Assembly (NCBI RefSeq): GCF_019890675.1
Contig: NZ_JAIOAA010000006.1
Span: 310,001 to 374,000, forward strand
Source: Micromonospora sp. PLK6-60
Lineage (GTDB): Bacteria > Actinomycetota > Actinomycetes > Mycobacteriales > Micromonosporaceae
Direction: 5' to 3'
Length of the DNA: 64,000 bases
Positions within the stretch are counted from its first letter, which is position 1, and the number at the start of each line of letters is the position of its first letter. Positions 48,493 through 57,374 of this stretch are shown in pieces. The position numbers and the translations under genes are program-made. The notes beneath the pieces are model-generated. The model searched no databases. It saw only the letters and a list, made by a program, of their open reading frames with translations, and was not told where the DNA came from.

Positions 48493-49689
48493 TCAGCGGG
48501 CGGGGTGGATGGTGCCGGTCACCTCGCCCAGGGCGATGGTGGTGCCGTCCGGCCCGGGCGCGGTGGCCCGGATGGTGACCGTGTCGCCGTCCTCCAGGAA
48601 GGTGCGCTCCCCGTCGCCGACCTTTACCGGCTCGGCGCCGCCCCAGGTCAGTTCGAGGAAGGAGCCGACCTGGCCGCGCTCCGGCCCGGAGACGGTGCCC
48701 GAGGCGTACAGGTCGCCGGTGCGCAGGGACGCGCCGTTGACGGTGAGGTGGGCGAGCTGCTGGGCGGGCGTCCAGTACATCCCGGCGAACGGCGGCTCGG
48801 CGACCCGCTCATCGTTCCACTCCACGCTCAGCCGCAGGTCGAGCCCGAGGTGCGGGGTGTCGGCCAGGTATTCCTGCACCGGCGGGTCCTGGTCGGGGGC
48901 GGGCACGAACGCGTCGGCCAGGGCGTCCAGCGGGGTGACCCAGGCCGAGATCGAGGTGGCGAAGGACTTGCCCAGGAACGGGCCGAGGGGCTGGTATTCC
49001 CAGGCCTGGATGTCCCGGGCGGACCAGTCGTTGACCAGCACCACGCCGAAGACGTGGTCGGTGAAGTCTTCGACGGCCACCCGGTCGCCGAGCGGGCTGG
49101 GCACGCCCACCACGAAGCCGACCTCCGCCTCGATGTCGAGGCGTACCGACGGGCCGGTGGTCGGGCCCTGCGGGGTGGCGCGCTGGCCGGTGGGGCGGAC
49201 CACCGGGGTGCCGCTGACCACCACGGTGCCGGCCCGGCCGTGGTAGCCGATCGGCACGTGCTTCCAGTTCGGCAGCAGGGGCGGCTGGCCCGGGCGGAAG
49301 ATCTGCCCGACGTTCGAGGCGTGCTGCTCCGACGAGTAGAAGTCGACGTAGTCGGCCACCTCGACGGGGAGCAGCAACTCCACCTCGGCCAGCGGCGCCA
49401 GCAGCGGCTCCACCGCCGGCCGGTGCTCGACCTCGGTGAGCAGCTCGACGATCCGCTGCCGCACCGACGTCCACTGCGGACGGCCGAGCGCCATGAAGTC
49501 GTTGAGGGTGGGCCGGCCGAGCGCGCCGCCGGCCAGCACCAGACCGGCCGCCTCCGCGCCGGCCAGGTCGAGCACGAAATCCCCGATGCGTACGCCGATC
49601 CGCGGCTCGCCGTCGCCACGGTGGAACACCCCGTACGGCAGGTTGGTCACCCCGTACCCGGTGCCGTTCACGCCGTCAACCCAGGTCAT
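48493..49689 (-). CDS. fahA: Fumarylacetoacetase
   Basis: A 398-residue fumarylacetoacetate hydrolase, the last step of homogentisate degradation, giving fumarate and acetoacetate. It has the N-terminal SH3-like domain (LPYGVFHRGDGEPRIGVRIG) and the catalytic domain with FYSSEQHASNVG, PIGYHGRAGTVVVSG, LDIEAEVGFVVG and VNDWSARDIQAWEYQPLGPF, which hold the metal ligands and catalytic His. The ATG at 49689 overlaps the stop codon of the preceding unknown gene (ATGA), showing tight coupling. Both genes are divergent from hmgA. Confidence 0.96.
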   Translation of the reverse strand: MTWVDGVNGTGYGVTNLPYGVFHRGDGEPRIGVRIGDFVLDLAGAEAAGLVLAGGALGRPTLNDFMALGRPQWTSVRQRIVELLTEVEHRPAVEPLLAPLAEVELLLPVEVADYVDFYSSEQHASNVGQIFRPGQPPLLPNWKHVPIGYHGRAGTVVVSGTPVVRPTGQRATPQGPTTGPSVRLDIEAEVGFVVGVPSPLGDRVAVEDFTDHVFGVVLVNDWSARDIQAWEYQPLGPFLGKSFATSISAWVTPLDALADAFVPAPDQDPPVQEYLADTPHLGLDLRLSVEWNDERVAEPPFAGMYWTPAQQLAHLTVNGASLRTGDLYASGTVSGPERGQVGSFLELTWGGAEPVKVGDGERTFLEDGDTVTIRATAPGPDGTTIALGEVTGTIHPAR

Positions 49690-50543
49690 GCCTCGTATCC
49701 CCCGTTCACCAGCCCCAGCCGGATCAGATCGGTAAGTGGTTCGGTAATGCTGCACGAGCCGTACCCGATCCAGAGCGGGCGTTCGTCGTCGCGGTGCGCC
49801 CGGGCCGGCTCGACCAGCGTGACCGGGTCGGTCGCGGCGAGCAGCGTGGCGACGTCGGCCACCTCGGCGCCGCCGTCGGCGGTCAGCGTGGCGGCCAGCA
49901 CGTTGCCGAAGCCGTGGTGGGTGAAGCCGGTCTCCGGGTCGAGGTGCCGGATCGCGTGGTGCAGCCCGGCGGTCAGCTTGAACGGCAGCTCGCGGTCCCG
50001 GCAGGCGCAGATCACGGCGGCCAGCTCGACCGGGGTCGGGAACAGCTCGGCGGCCAGCCCGCCGGTGCGGAACTTCGCGGCCACCGGCGCTCCGGCGGAC
50101 CGCGCCGCGGCCAGCGTGTCCAGCGCGCCGAGCAGGCCGAAGGTCAGCGGGATCTCGGCGTACACCGGGGTGCCGCCGGGCCGCTCGGCGAGTTTCAGCA
50201 GGTCGGCCAGGCCGGGCTGGGGGTCCTCGCCGCGCTTGGCGACGGCCGCCTCCACCTGCCGCACGGTCAGCCGGGGATCCGCCTCGGCCAGCACGGCGTC
50301 GAGCCGGCCGATCGGCACGTCGCCGATCACGCCGACGGCGAGCCGCTCGTCCGGGCCGAGCAGGTCGGGCAGGGCCGGCAGCGCCGAGGCGGGCACCAGC
50401 AGCGGGCCGACCAGGTCGGCGTACCAGGCCGCCCGGTGCGTGCGGTGCGCGGCGACCGCCTCGGCCAGCGGCGCGCTGCCGGGCGGGAAGACGGCGGCGT
50501 CGTCGACGAGGCCGGCGAGGAGTCGGGGCACCTGCGTTGACAC
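49686..50543 (-). CDS. Unknown protein translationally coupled to fahA
   Basis: A 285-residue soluble protein that I cannot place in a characterised family. It has an N-terminal helix (VPRLLAGLVDDAAVFPPGSA), a strand set with LAVGVIGDVPIG and VYAEIPLTFG, then AKFRTGGLAAELFPTPVELA and LPFKLTAGLHHAIRHLDPE, a region with several conserved-looking Lys, Arg and His residues in a TIM-barrel-like rhythm. It is first in the operon with fahA (four-base overlap) and divergent from hmgA. This implies a role in homogentisate breakdown or its control, perhaps in the missing maleylacetoacetate step; that is speculation. Start GTG 50543. Confidence 0.75.
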   Translation of the reverse strand: MSTQVPRLLAGLVDDAAVFPPGSAPLAEAVAAHRTHRAAWYADLVGPLLVPASALPALPDLLGPDERLAVGVIGDVPIGRLDAVLAEADPRLTVRQVEAAVAKRGEDPQPGLADLLKLAERPGGTPVYAEIPLTFGLLGALDTLAAARSAGAPVAAKFRTGGLAAELFPTPVELAAVICACRDRELPFKLTAGLHHAIRHLDPETGFTHHGFGNVLAATLTADGGAEVADVATLLAATDPVTLVEPARAHRDDERPLWIGYGSCSITEPLTDLIRLGLVNGGYEA

Positions 50544-50583
50544 GGGACAAGAATCTACGGGACGCTACAAGGAACGGACAACA

Positions 50584-50602
50584 GCGTCCGATTATCGGAC
50601 GC
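50584..50602. promoter_or_regulatory. Perfect palindrome in the hmgA/fahA divergent promoter
   Basis: GCGTCCGATTATCGGACGC has 8-bp perfect arms around TTA. It lies 37 bases upstream of the hmgA ATG and 40 bases upstream of the opposite GTG, the ideal place for a dimeric repressor acting on both genes. The regulator is not identified. Confidence 0.75.
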
Positions 50603-50638
50603 CATCGGCCGGAGAACGGGACGAAACGGGAGGCGAAC

Positions 50639-51805
50639 ATGCCGTACTACCGCAGCGTCGGCGAGGTGCCCCGCAAGCGGCACACCCAGTTCCGCCAGCC
50701 CGACGGCACCCTCTACGCCGAGGAGCTGATGGGCCAGGAGGGCTTCTCCTCCGATTCGTCGCTGCTCTACCACCGGCACGCGCCGACCGCGATCGTGGCC
50801 GCCGAGGAGTTCGTGCCGCCGGCGTACACCCGGGTGCCGAACCTGCCGCTCAAGCCGCGCCACCTGCGCACCCACAAGCTGGACGGCACCGGGGCCGACC
50901 CGGTCCTCGGCCGGCGCTACCTGCTCGCCAACGACGACGTGCGGATCGCGTACGTGCTGGCCGACCGGCCGTCCCCGCTGTACCGCAACGCCACCGGCGA
51001 CGAGTGCCTCTACGTGGAGGCCGGCGGGCTGCGGGTGGAGTCCACCTTCGGCGTGCTGGAGGCGGTGGCCGGTGACTACGTCATCATCCCCACCTCGACC
51101 ATCCACCGGCTGGTGCCGACCGGCAACGAGCCGACCCGGCTGCTCACCGTCGAGGCCAACGGGCACATCGGCCCGCCCAAGCGCTACCTGTCGGTGCGCG
51201 GCCAGTTCCTGGAGCACTCGCCGTACTGCGAGCGCGACGTCCGCGGACCGGACGCGCCGCTGGTGGTCGAGGGCGAGGAGGTGGAGGTGCTGGTCCGCCA
51301 CCGGCGCGGCTGGACCAGGTACGTCTACGCCCACCACCCGTTCGACGTGGTCGGCTGGGACGGGCACATGTACCCGTGGGCCTTCTCCATCCACGACTTC
51401 GAGCCGATCACCGGGCGGATCCACCAGCCGCCGCCGGTGCACCAGACCTTCCAGGGCCCGAACTTCGTGATCTGCTCGTTCGTGCCGCGCAAGGTGGACT
51501 ACCACCCGGACGCCATCCCGGTGCCGTACAACCACCACAACGTGGACTCGGACGAGATGCTCTTCTACACCGGCGGCAACTACGAGGCCCGGCGCGGCTC
51601 CGGCATCGAGCAGGGCTCCATCTCGCTGCACCCGTCCGGCTTCACCCACGGCCCCCAGCCGGGCGCGGCCGAGCGCTCGATCGGGGTGGACTTCTTCGAC
51701 GAGCTGGCCGTCATGGTGGACACCTTCCGCCCGCTGGACCTCTGCGACGCCGCGGCCGAGTGCGAGGACGACGGGTACGCCTGGACCTGGGCGCGCCAGG
51801 TCTGA
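50639..51805 (+). CDS. hmgA: Homogentisate 1,2-dioxygenase
   Basis: A 388-residue iron-dependent ring-cleaving dioxygenase of the cupin class, converting homogentisate to maleylacetoacetate. The ligand region is PYNHHNVDSDEMLFYTGG (His and Glu), with the last His in LHPSGFTHGPQPGAAE. LYRNATGDECLYVEAGG and the WDGHMYPWAFSIHDFEP block are also conserved. The ATG at 50639 follows GGGAGGCG. It is a single-gene transcript ending in a strong hairpin. Its divergent partner genes supply fumarylacetoacetase. Confidence 0.96.
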   Translation: MPYYRSVGEVPRKRHTQFRQPDGTLYAEELMGQEGFSSDSSLLYHRHAPTAIVAAEEFVPPAYTRVPNLPLKPRHLRTHKLDGTGADPVLGRRYLLANDDVRIAYVLADRPSPLYRNATGDECLYVEAGGLRVESTFGVLEAVAGDYVIIPTSTIHRLVPTGNEPTRLLTVEANGHIGPPKRYLSVRGQFLEHSPYCERDVRGPDAPLVVEGEEVEVLVRHRRGWTRYVYAHHPFDVVGWDGHMYPWAFSIHDFEPITGRIHQPPPVHQTFQGPNFVICSFVPRKVDYHPDAIPVPYNHHNVDSDEMLFYTGGNYEARRGSGIEQGSISLHPSGFTHGPQPGAAERSIGVDFFDELAVMVDTFRPLDLCDAAAECEDDGYAWTWARQV

Positions 51806-51811
51806 CCCGAC

Positions 51812-51841
51812 GAGGCCGCGTCCCCGGCGGGACGCGGCCTC
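51812..51841. terminator. Hairpin between hmgA and the alcohol dehydrogenase gene
   Basis: GAGGCCGCGTCCC and GGGACGCGGCCTC form a perfect 13-bp stem around CGGC between convergent genes. Confidence 0.85.
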
Positions 51842-51898
51842 TATCGGTGGTTCCGGACGCCGGGGCGTCGACGGCTCAGAGCGTCGGGCCTCGACGGC

Positions 51899-52939
51899 TC
51901 AGAACGTCGAGGCGTCGATGACGAAGCGGTAGCGCACGTCGGAGGCGAGCACCCGCTCGTACGCCTCGTTGATCTTGTCGGCGCCGATGACCTCGATCTC
52001 CGCGCCCAGCCCGTGCTCGGCGCAGAAGTCCAGCATCTCCTGGGTCTCGGCGATGCCGCCGATCATCGAGCCGGCGAACGACCGGCGGGCCGGGATCAGC
52101 GAGAACGCCTGCACCGACAGCGGCTCCTCCGGGGCGCCCACGTTGACCAGCGTGCCGTCCACGGCCAGCAGCCGCAGGTACGCGTCGAGGTCGATCTTCG
52201 CGCTGACCGTGTTCACGATCAGGTCGAACGACCCGGCCAGCTTGGTGAAGGTCTCCTCGTCCGAGGTCGCGAAGTAGTGGTCGGCGCCGAGCCGCAGCCC
52301 GTCCTCCTGCTTCTTCAGCGACTGCGACAGCACGGTGACCTCGGCGCCCAGCGCGTGCGCCAGCTTGACCGCCATGTGGCCGAGCCCGCCCATGCCGACC
52401 ACCGCGACCTTGCGGCCCGGTCCGGCGTTCCAGTGCCGCAACGGCGAGTACGTGGTGATGCCGGCGCAGAGCAGCGGCGCGGCGGCGTCCAGCTCGATGC
52501 CGTCCGGGATGCGCAGCACGAAGTGCTCGGTGACCACGATGGCCTGCGAGTAGCCGCCCTGGGTCGGCTGCCCGTCCCGGCCCACCGCGCCGTACGTGCC
52601 GATGTTGCCCTTGAGGCAGTACTGCTCCAGACCCCGGCGGCAGTTGTCGCACTCCCGGCAGGAGTCGACCAGGCAGCCGACACCCACCCGATCGCCGACG
52701 GCGAACTTCGTCACCTCGGCGCCGACCTCCCGCACCACGCCGGCGATCTCGTGGCCGACCACGATCGGATAGGTGGTCGGACCCCACTCGCTGCGCGCGG
52801 TGTGGATGTCGGAGTGGCAGATGCCGGCGAACTTGATGTCGATGAGCACGTCGTGCGGGCCGAGGTCGCGCCGCTCGATGGTGGTCGGGACGAGTGGTTC
52901 GGTCGCGGACGGGGCCGCGTAGGCGTTGACGGTGAGCAC
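51899..52939 (-). CDS. Zinc-dependent alcohol dehydrogenase (cinnamyl alcohol dehydrogenase-like)
   Basis: A 346-residue medium-chain dehydrogenase. The catalytic zinc site includes GICHSDIH and VVGHEIAG, and the structural zinc loop has four Cys ([16 protein letters not shown]). The cofactor motif is [17 protein letters not shown]. This combination marks the CAD/YahK group, which reduces aldehydes with NADPH. The physiological substrate is unknown, but broad aldehyde reduction is likely. It starts at GTG 52939 after GGAAGCGGAG. It is convergent with hmgA. Confidence 0.93.
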   Translation of the reverse strand: MLTVNAYAAPSATEPLVPTTIERRDLGPHDVLIDIKFAGICHSDIHTARSEWGPTTYPIVVGHEIAGVVREVGAEVTKFAVGDRVGVGCLVDSCRECDNCRRGLEQYCLKGNIGTYGAVGRDGQPTQGGYSQAIVVTEHFVLRIPDGIELDAAAPLLCAGITTYSPLRHWNAGPGRKVAVVGMGGLGHMAVKLAHALGAEVTVLSQSLKKQEDGLRLGADHYFATSDEETFTKLAGSFDLIVNTVSAKIDLDAYLRLLAVDGTLVNVGAPEEPLSVQAFSLIPARRSFAGSMIGGIAETQEMLDFCAEHGLGAEIEVIGADKINEAYERVLASDVRYRFVIDASTF

Positions 52940-53061
52940 TTCTACTCCGCTTCCTTCGGACGTTCGGGGTCGTCAGCTGGTATTCGTACCCGGCCCTCGG
53001 GGGCGCCAACACGTATCCGGCGTCACGCCGGCGTGACGCCGGCCGGCTCGGGCGGCCGGGC

Positions 53062-54162
53062 TCAGGCGGTCGGGCGGGTGAAGACGGCCAGCTCGGCCAG
53101 GGCCGCCACCACGATGGCGAGGACCAGCGGCCACGGGGAGCCGACCAGCGCGTACAGCAGGATCATGACCGGCGCGGCGGCCACCGCGTAGACCGCCAGG
53201 GCCAGGGTCCGGTCCGCGCGGACCAGCTCGGGCAGGAGCGTACGGGCCGGGCCGGGCAGCTTCGCGGCGTACCGCCAGACCAGCAGCCCGCCGCCGAGCG
53301 CCGCGAACGCGGCCGCGAACCGGGACAGCCCGGAATTGCCGGCAGCCATGCAGGCGAGCAGCACGGCGGTCAGCAGCGACCAGCCGGCGCCGTAGACCAC
53401 CAGCTGACGCACCCCGGCCGAGACGGTCCGGCGCGCGGCGACCCGGTCCGGGTCGATCGGACCCGGTCCCCCCGGGCGCGATTCGCCCTGACCCGGTTCG
53501 CCCTGGCGCGGTTCGACCGGGCCGGCGCCGACGGCGGCGGCCTCGGCGAGGTGCTCCAGCGCCTCGCTCCAACGGCGCTGCTCCAGCCGGATCACGCCGA
53601 TGTCGTGCCGCGCCTCGGCGAGCCGCGGGTCCAGCCGCAACGCCTCCCGGTACGCCCGCTCGGCCAGGTCGAACAGCCGCATGTTCGCCGCGACCAGGCC
53701 GAGCACCAGGTGCGCCTGCGGCTCCTCCGGGGCCAGTTCGACACCGCGCCACGCGGCGTTCAGCGCCTGCTGCCCGTTGCGTGCGCTGGCCAGGATCGCG
53801 GCGGCGCTGCGCTGCGCGTACGCGTCGGCCGGCCCCAGCCCGAGGAGCTCGTCCGCGGTCGCCGCGGCGGCCTTGAAATCACCCAGGTCGAGCAGGGCGA
53901 GTCCCCGCGCCACCAGCGGCGGCAGGGCACCCGGGGCCGCGGCGACGGCCGACTCGGCGGCGGTGAACGCCTCGGCGGCCCGGCCGGCGGCGAGCCGGAT
54001 CCGGGCCAGCGCGGTCAGCACCTCGCTGTTGGCCGGGTCCAGCGCCACGGCGTAACCCAGCTCGTCGGCGGCCTCGTCGTAACGGCCCAGCTCGGCCAGG
54101 AGCTGCGCGCGCTGGAGGTAGCCGTCCGCAGCCGACCGGTCCGGGGTGGTGTCGCTGGACAT
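53062..54162 (-). CDS. TPR protein with C-terminal membrane region
   Basis: A 366-residue protein. Residues about 12-205 are tetratricopeptide repeats (QRAQLLAELGRYDEAADELG, then LAEARHDIGVIRLEQRRWSE). After a Gly/Pro/Glu-rich linker (about 210-240) come four hydrophobic segments (QLVVYGAGWSLLTAVLLACM, FAAAFAALGGGLLVW, and two near the C-terminus). It is probably a membrane-anchored scaffold with cytoplasmic TPRs. It lies directly downstream of ispF (nine bases between), so it may be read as the tail of the carD-ispD-ispF transcript. Function unknown. Confidence 0.82.
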   Translation of the reverse strand: MSSDTTPDRSAADGYLQRAQLLAELGRYDEAADELGYAVALDPANSEVLTALARIRLAAGRAAEAFTAAESAVAAAPGALPPLVARGLALLDLGDFKAAAATADELLGLGPADAYAQRSAAAILASARNGQQALNAAWRGVELAPEEPQAHLVLGLVAANMRLFDLAERAYREALRLDPRLAEARHDIGVIRLEQRRWSEALEHLAEAAAVGAGPVEPRQGEPGQGESRPGGPGPIDPDRVAARRTVSAGVRQLVVYGAGWSLLTAVLLACMAAGNSGLSRFAAAFAALGGGLLVWRYAAKLPGPARTLLPELVRADRTLALAVYAVAAAPVMILLYALVGSPWPLVLAIVVAALAELAVFTRPTA

Positions 54163-54171
54163 CCGGCGAGC

Positions 54172-54654
54172 CTAAGCGCCCGGCGCCTCGTACACCAAGG
54201 CGACCGCGATGCCGGCGAGCCCCTCACCCCGCCCGGTGAACCCCAACCCGTCGGTGGTGGCCGCGGAGAGCGTGACCGGCGCGCCCACCGCCTCGGAGAG
54301 CACCCGCTCGGCCTCCCCCCGGCGCGGGCCGATCTTCGGCCAGCTGCCGACCACCTGGACCGAGACGTTGCCGATCCGGAAACCGGCCGCCCGCACCCGC
54401 CGGGCGCTCTCGGTGAGCAGCGACACCCCCGGCGCGCCGGCCCACTCCGGCTGGTCGACGCCGAAGTTGGCACCCAGGTCACCCAGGCCGGCGGCGGAGA
54501 GCAGGGCGTTGCAGGCGGCGTGCGCCACCACGTCGGCGTCCGAGTGCCCGGCCAGGCCGTCCTGGTCGGGCCAGTGCAGCCCGGCCACCCAGCAGGGCCG
54601 GCCGGGCGCGAAGGCGTGCACGTCCGTGCCGATGGCCACCCGAGGAACGATCAT
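54172..54654 (-). CDS. ispF: 2-C-methyl-D-erythritol 2,4-cyclodiphosphate synthase
   Basis: A 160-residue enzyme of the MEP pathway, making the cyclodiphosphate precursor of isoprenoids. Family motifs are IGTDVHAF (zinc Asp and His), [11 protein letters not shown], and the terminal [16 protein letters not shown]. Full length for the family. ATG at 54654 gives [11 protein letters not shown]; the longer upstream frame is not supported. ispD lies 365 bases upstream across a repeat array, so they may not share one message here, although the genes are usually adjacent. Confidence 0.96.
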   Translation of the reverse strand: MIVPRVAIGTDVHAFAPGRPCWVAGLHWPDQDGLAGHSDADVVAHAACNALLSAAGLGDLGANFGVDQPEWAGAPGVSLLTESARRVRAAGFRIGNVSVQVVGSWPKIGPRRGEAERVLSEAVGAPVTLSAATTDGLGFTGRGEGLAGIAVALVYEAPGA

Positions 54655-54689
54655 GCGCCGAGGGTAACGCCCCCGCCCGAGCCACCCCG

Positions 54690-54965
54690 GCAACGGACAC
54701 CCCGCCCTGCCGCAACCCAGTCCCTCACGCCACCCCGACGCCCCCACCTGCCGCAATCCGGGCCCTCAAGTCGCCAAGACACCCCCACCTGCCGCAACCC
54801 GGACGTTCGAGTCCGCCCCACATCCCGCACGACTCACCATCGGCCCCTGGCACCCGGCCTGCCTCAACCCGGGACCGCGGACATAGCGCGACAGCCACAT
54901 GCCGCAACACGGGCCCTCAAGTCGTCCGAACACCCCAACCCGCCGTGCGGCCCGGGCCGCACGGC
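54690..54965. repeat. Degenerate CTGCCGCAACCCGG repeat array between ispF and ispD
   Basis: Nearly the whole 365-base gap consists of degenerate units with CTGCCGCAACCCGG-like cores (near 54710, 54752, 54790, 54900), and GGGCCCTCAAGTCG occurs twice. No gene fits. It is the same repeat family as at 23.96-24.19 kb. Confidence 0.65.
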
Positions 54966-55019
54966 GGGAAGTCGGCCTGCCGGAACCTGCACGGCGGGAG
55001 GCCTGCGGCGGCCCGGCCG

Positions 55020-55715
55020 TCAGGCGCCGGAGGCCAGGAGGTGTTCGGCGAGCGCCAGGTCGAACGGTCGGGTGATCTTCAGGGCGTACTCCGAACCGGG
55101 CACGCAGCGCACCGGGACGCCCTGCTTCTCGACCAGGCCGGCGTCGTCGGTCAACGGATCACCGGCGGCGGCGTGCGCGGCGGTCAGCACCGACCGGCGG
55201 AAGCCCTGCGGGGTCTGCACCGCGCGCAGGGCGGAGCGGTCGACCGTGCCGAGGACCCGCTCGCCGGCGTCGACCTCCTTGATCGTGTCGACCACGGGCA
55301 GCACCGGGATCACCGCGTCGTGCCCGGCGCGCACGGCGGCGGCGACCGACTCGACAAGTGCGGGCGGGGTCAACGCGCGGGCGGCGTCGTGGACCAGGAC
55401 GATCTCCGGCCCGGGCGGCACGGCGGCGAGCGCGGCGGCCACCGACGCCTGCCGCTCCACCCCGCCGGGCACCACGGTCACCGGGGCGACCGGCGCGAGC
55501 AGGGCACGCACCGCCTCGACGTCGGCCGCCGGGGCGGCCACCACGACGGTACGCACCGACGGCGCCGCGGCGATCCGTCGGACGGCGTGCACCAGCAACG
55601 GCTCATTGCCGAGCAGCCGGAGCGCCTTGGGCGCGCCCGGGCCGAGGCGTACCCCGGCACCGGCCGCCGGAACGAGGACCGCGACGTCACCGCGCGGATT
55701 GAGCTGCGCGGTCAC
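55020..55715 (-). CDS. ispD: 2-C-methyl-D-erythritol 4-phosphate cytidylyltransferase
   Basis: A 231-residue nucleotidyltransferase of the MEP pathway. The N-terminal nucleotide-binding motif is VPAAGAGVRLGPGAPKALRL, close to the family's AAGxGxRxG..PK signature. VLVHDAARALTPP is the conserved DAAR motif, and VQTPQGFRRSVL, TDDAGLVEKQG and ALKITRPFDLALAE are the remaining hallmarks. It starts at GTG 55715, 54 bases after carD, and is probably co-transcribed with it. Confidence 0.95.
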   Translation of the reverse strand: MTAQLNPRGDVAVLVPAAGAGVRLGPGAPKALRLLGNEPLLVHAVRRIAAAPSVRTVVVAAPAADVEAVRALLAPVAPVTVVPGGVERQASVAAALAAVPPGPEIVLVHDAARALTPPALVESVAAAVRAGHDAVIPVLPVVDTIKEVDAGERVLGTVDRSALRAVQTPQGFRRSVLTAAHAAAGDPLTDDAGLVEKQGVPVRCVPGSEYALKITRPFDLALAEHLLASGA

Positions 55716-55769
55716 GTCGCGGTCCTCGGATTTCTTTTGCTGCGGGTGGGTACGACCATGCCGTGGGAA

Positions 55770-56255
55770 TCAGGCTTCGGTCAGCACCTTGTCGAGCAGC
55801 GTCTCCGCCTCGTCCTTGGTGCTCTTCTCGGCCAGCGCGACCTCGCCGACCAGGATGTCGCGGGCCTTGGCGAGCATGCGCTTCTCACCCGCGGACAGGC
55901 CCCGCTCCCGCTCCCGGCGCCACAGGTCGCGGACGACCTCGGCGACCTTCAGCGGGTTGCCGGAGGCCAGCTTCTCCAGATTCGCCTTGTAACGTCGCGA
56001 CCAGTTGGTCGGCTCCTCGGTGTGCGGTGCGCGGAGCACGTCGAAGACCTTGCCCAGGCCCTCTTCGCCGACCACCTCGCGCACACCCACGATCTCGGCG
56101 TTCTCGGCAGGCACCCGGACCGTCAGGTCACCCTGCGCGACCCTCAGGACGAGGTACTGCTTCGGCTCGCCCTTGATGACCCGAGTCTCGATTGCCTCGA
56201 TGAGTGCGGCCCCGTGGTGGGGGTAAACAACGGTCTCGCCGACACTGAAAACCAT
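55770..56255 (-). CDS. carD: CarD-family RNA polymerase-binding regulator
   Basis: A 161-residue CarD protein, an essential factor that stabilises open promoter complexes. The N-terminal RNAP-interaction domain is [17 protein letters not shown] through [20 protein letters not shown]. The C-terminal DNA-binding helices include [14 protein letters not shown] with the Trp that wedges the promoter. It leads the carD-ispD(-ispF) run, as in mycobacteria. The ATG at 56255 is preceded by GAAAGGGG, and CTAGGGTAACA just upstream may be part of the promoter. Confidence 0.97.
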   Translation of the reverse strand: MVFSVGETVVYPHHGAALIEAIETRVIKGEPKQYLVLRVAQGDLTVRVPAENAEIVGVREVVGEEGLGKVFDVLRAPHTEEPTNWSRRYKANLEKLASGNPLKVAEVVRDLWRRERERGLSAGEKRMLAKARDILVGEVALAEKSTKDEAETLLDKVLTEA

Positions 56256-56583
56256 AGGTTCGAAACCCCTTTCGCTGTGTCTAGGGTAACACGCTCAGGC
56301 ACCGATGTCCCACCGCTGTCCTGACCGTTGGCGCAGCTCAGGGGCCCTGTGAGAGGTATTTCTTCAGCTTGACAGGCGGTCAAACCAATGATTCAGACAC
56401 GCTCCGTGACCGACGGATGACAACCCGACACGGGCCGTCGGAGCGTGGATTTCTCGGGCGATGCGCTCCCACCATGGTATCCCGCCGACGGCCGTGCCGT
56501 CCCGGTGTAGCGCTACGGGGGCCGGTGCGGGACGCTTGAGGTCGATGCGCTGTCCGCTCACCGAGACGGTTCCAGGGGGTCCG
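56256..56583. other. Divergent promoter region between carD and the unknown membrane protein
   Basis: A 328-base gap. It contains the carD promoter side (AT-richer at 56256-56295) and, near 56369-56383, the dyad TTGAC-AGGCG-GTCAA whose left half reads as a possible -35 (TTGACA) for the rightward gene. No gene is recognised. Confidence 0.5.
56369..56383. promoter_or_regulatory. TTGAC-N5-GTCAA dyad
   Basis: TTGACAGGCGGTCAA is a perfect 5-bp inverted repeat in the carD/56584 divergent region. It could be a regulator site overlapping a -35 element. Confidence 0.35.
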
Positions 56584-57336
56584 ATGGGCAAGCCTGACGC
56601 AGATGGCCACGGGCCGCCCGAGGGGCTGCCCGACCTGCCGCCCGAGTGGGGCCGGGTGGTCGTGCCGGACGACGCCTCCGCGCTCGCCGAGGAGGCCGCG
56701 CAGGTGCGCCGGGAGCTGCTCCGCCGGGCCACCACCCGGGCCGGGCACCCACCGGACGAGCTCGCCGAGGGCCGGCTCCCGCTCCGGATGCCGCTGCTGG
56801 TCCTCCTGGTGACCGTCCTCACCACCGTGGCCGGCCTGGCGGCCGTCACCTGGCCCCGCAACCCGCGCGGCAACGCCCGGCCGACCGTGGTGCCCCAGTC
56901 CGCGGCGGCGGATCTGACCGGCCGGCCGCTACCGGCGCTGGACCTGGTCGACCCCGACCAGCGGCCGCTGCCGCTGCGCGGCCTGGTGCCCGCGGTGATC
57001 ATCCTGGTCGACGGGTGCGCCTGCCCGGAGCGGGTCGGCGAGGCCGCCTCGGCCGCGCCGGCCGGCGTGTCCGTGGTCACCGTCGCGGCCGGCCGCACGG
57101 TCTCCCCCACCCCGTCCGAGCCCGGCCCCACCGGGCGGGGCCCGTCCGCCCCGGCGGCCGCCGTGCGCGCCCTGGCCGACCCGGCCGGCGGCCTGCGCGC
57201 CTTCGTCCGAGTGCCACCCCGGCCCGACACGGTGACCGCGCTGCTGGTGGACCGGTACGGCATCCTGGTCGAGCTGGTGCCCCAGGTCGGCACGATCGAG
57301 GACTACCGGTCGGAGCTGGTCCGGCTGGCCGGCTGA
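56584..57336 (+). CDS. Membrane-anchored protein of unknown function
   Basis: A 250-residue protein with an acidic cytoplasmic N-terminus (about 1-78), a single membrane helix (LLVLLVTVLTTVAGLAAVTW, about 79-98) and an extracytoplasmic part of about 150 residues. The latter contains LPLRGLVPAVIILVDGCACP, the kind of strand and Cys-x-Cys seen in thioredoxin-like folds, and ends with LLVDRYGILVELVPQVGTIE. A thioredoxin-like (peroxiredoxin/SCO-type) fold is possible but the redox motif is not standard. The ATG at 56584 has GGGGG upstream. It is tail-to-tail with the type III PKS gene. Confidence 0.6.
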   Translation: MGKPDADGHGPPEGLPDLPPEWGRVVVPDDASALAEEAAQVRRELLRRATTRAGHPPDELAEGRLPLRMPLLVLLVTVLTTVAGLAAVTWPRNPRGNARPTVVPQSAAADLTGRPLPALDLVDPDQRPLPLRGLVPAVIILVDGCACPERVGEAASAAPAGVSVVTVAAGRTVSPTPSEPGPTGRGPSAPAAAVRALADPAGGLRAFVRVPPRPDTVTALLVDRYGILVELVPQVGTIEDYRSELVRLAG

Positions 57337-57374
57337 GCTCGGCCGATGCCCGGCCGGCAGGGGCGCGTGGACGG

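Noticed and set aside
52973..53752. Minus-strand open frame overlapping the TPR protein gene
   Set aside because: It is a shadow frame; the TPR and membrane segments are all in the other frame.
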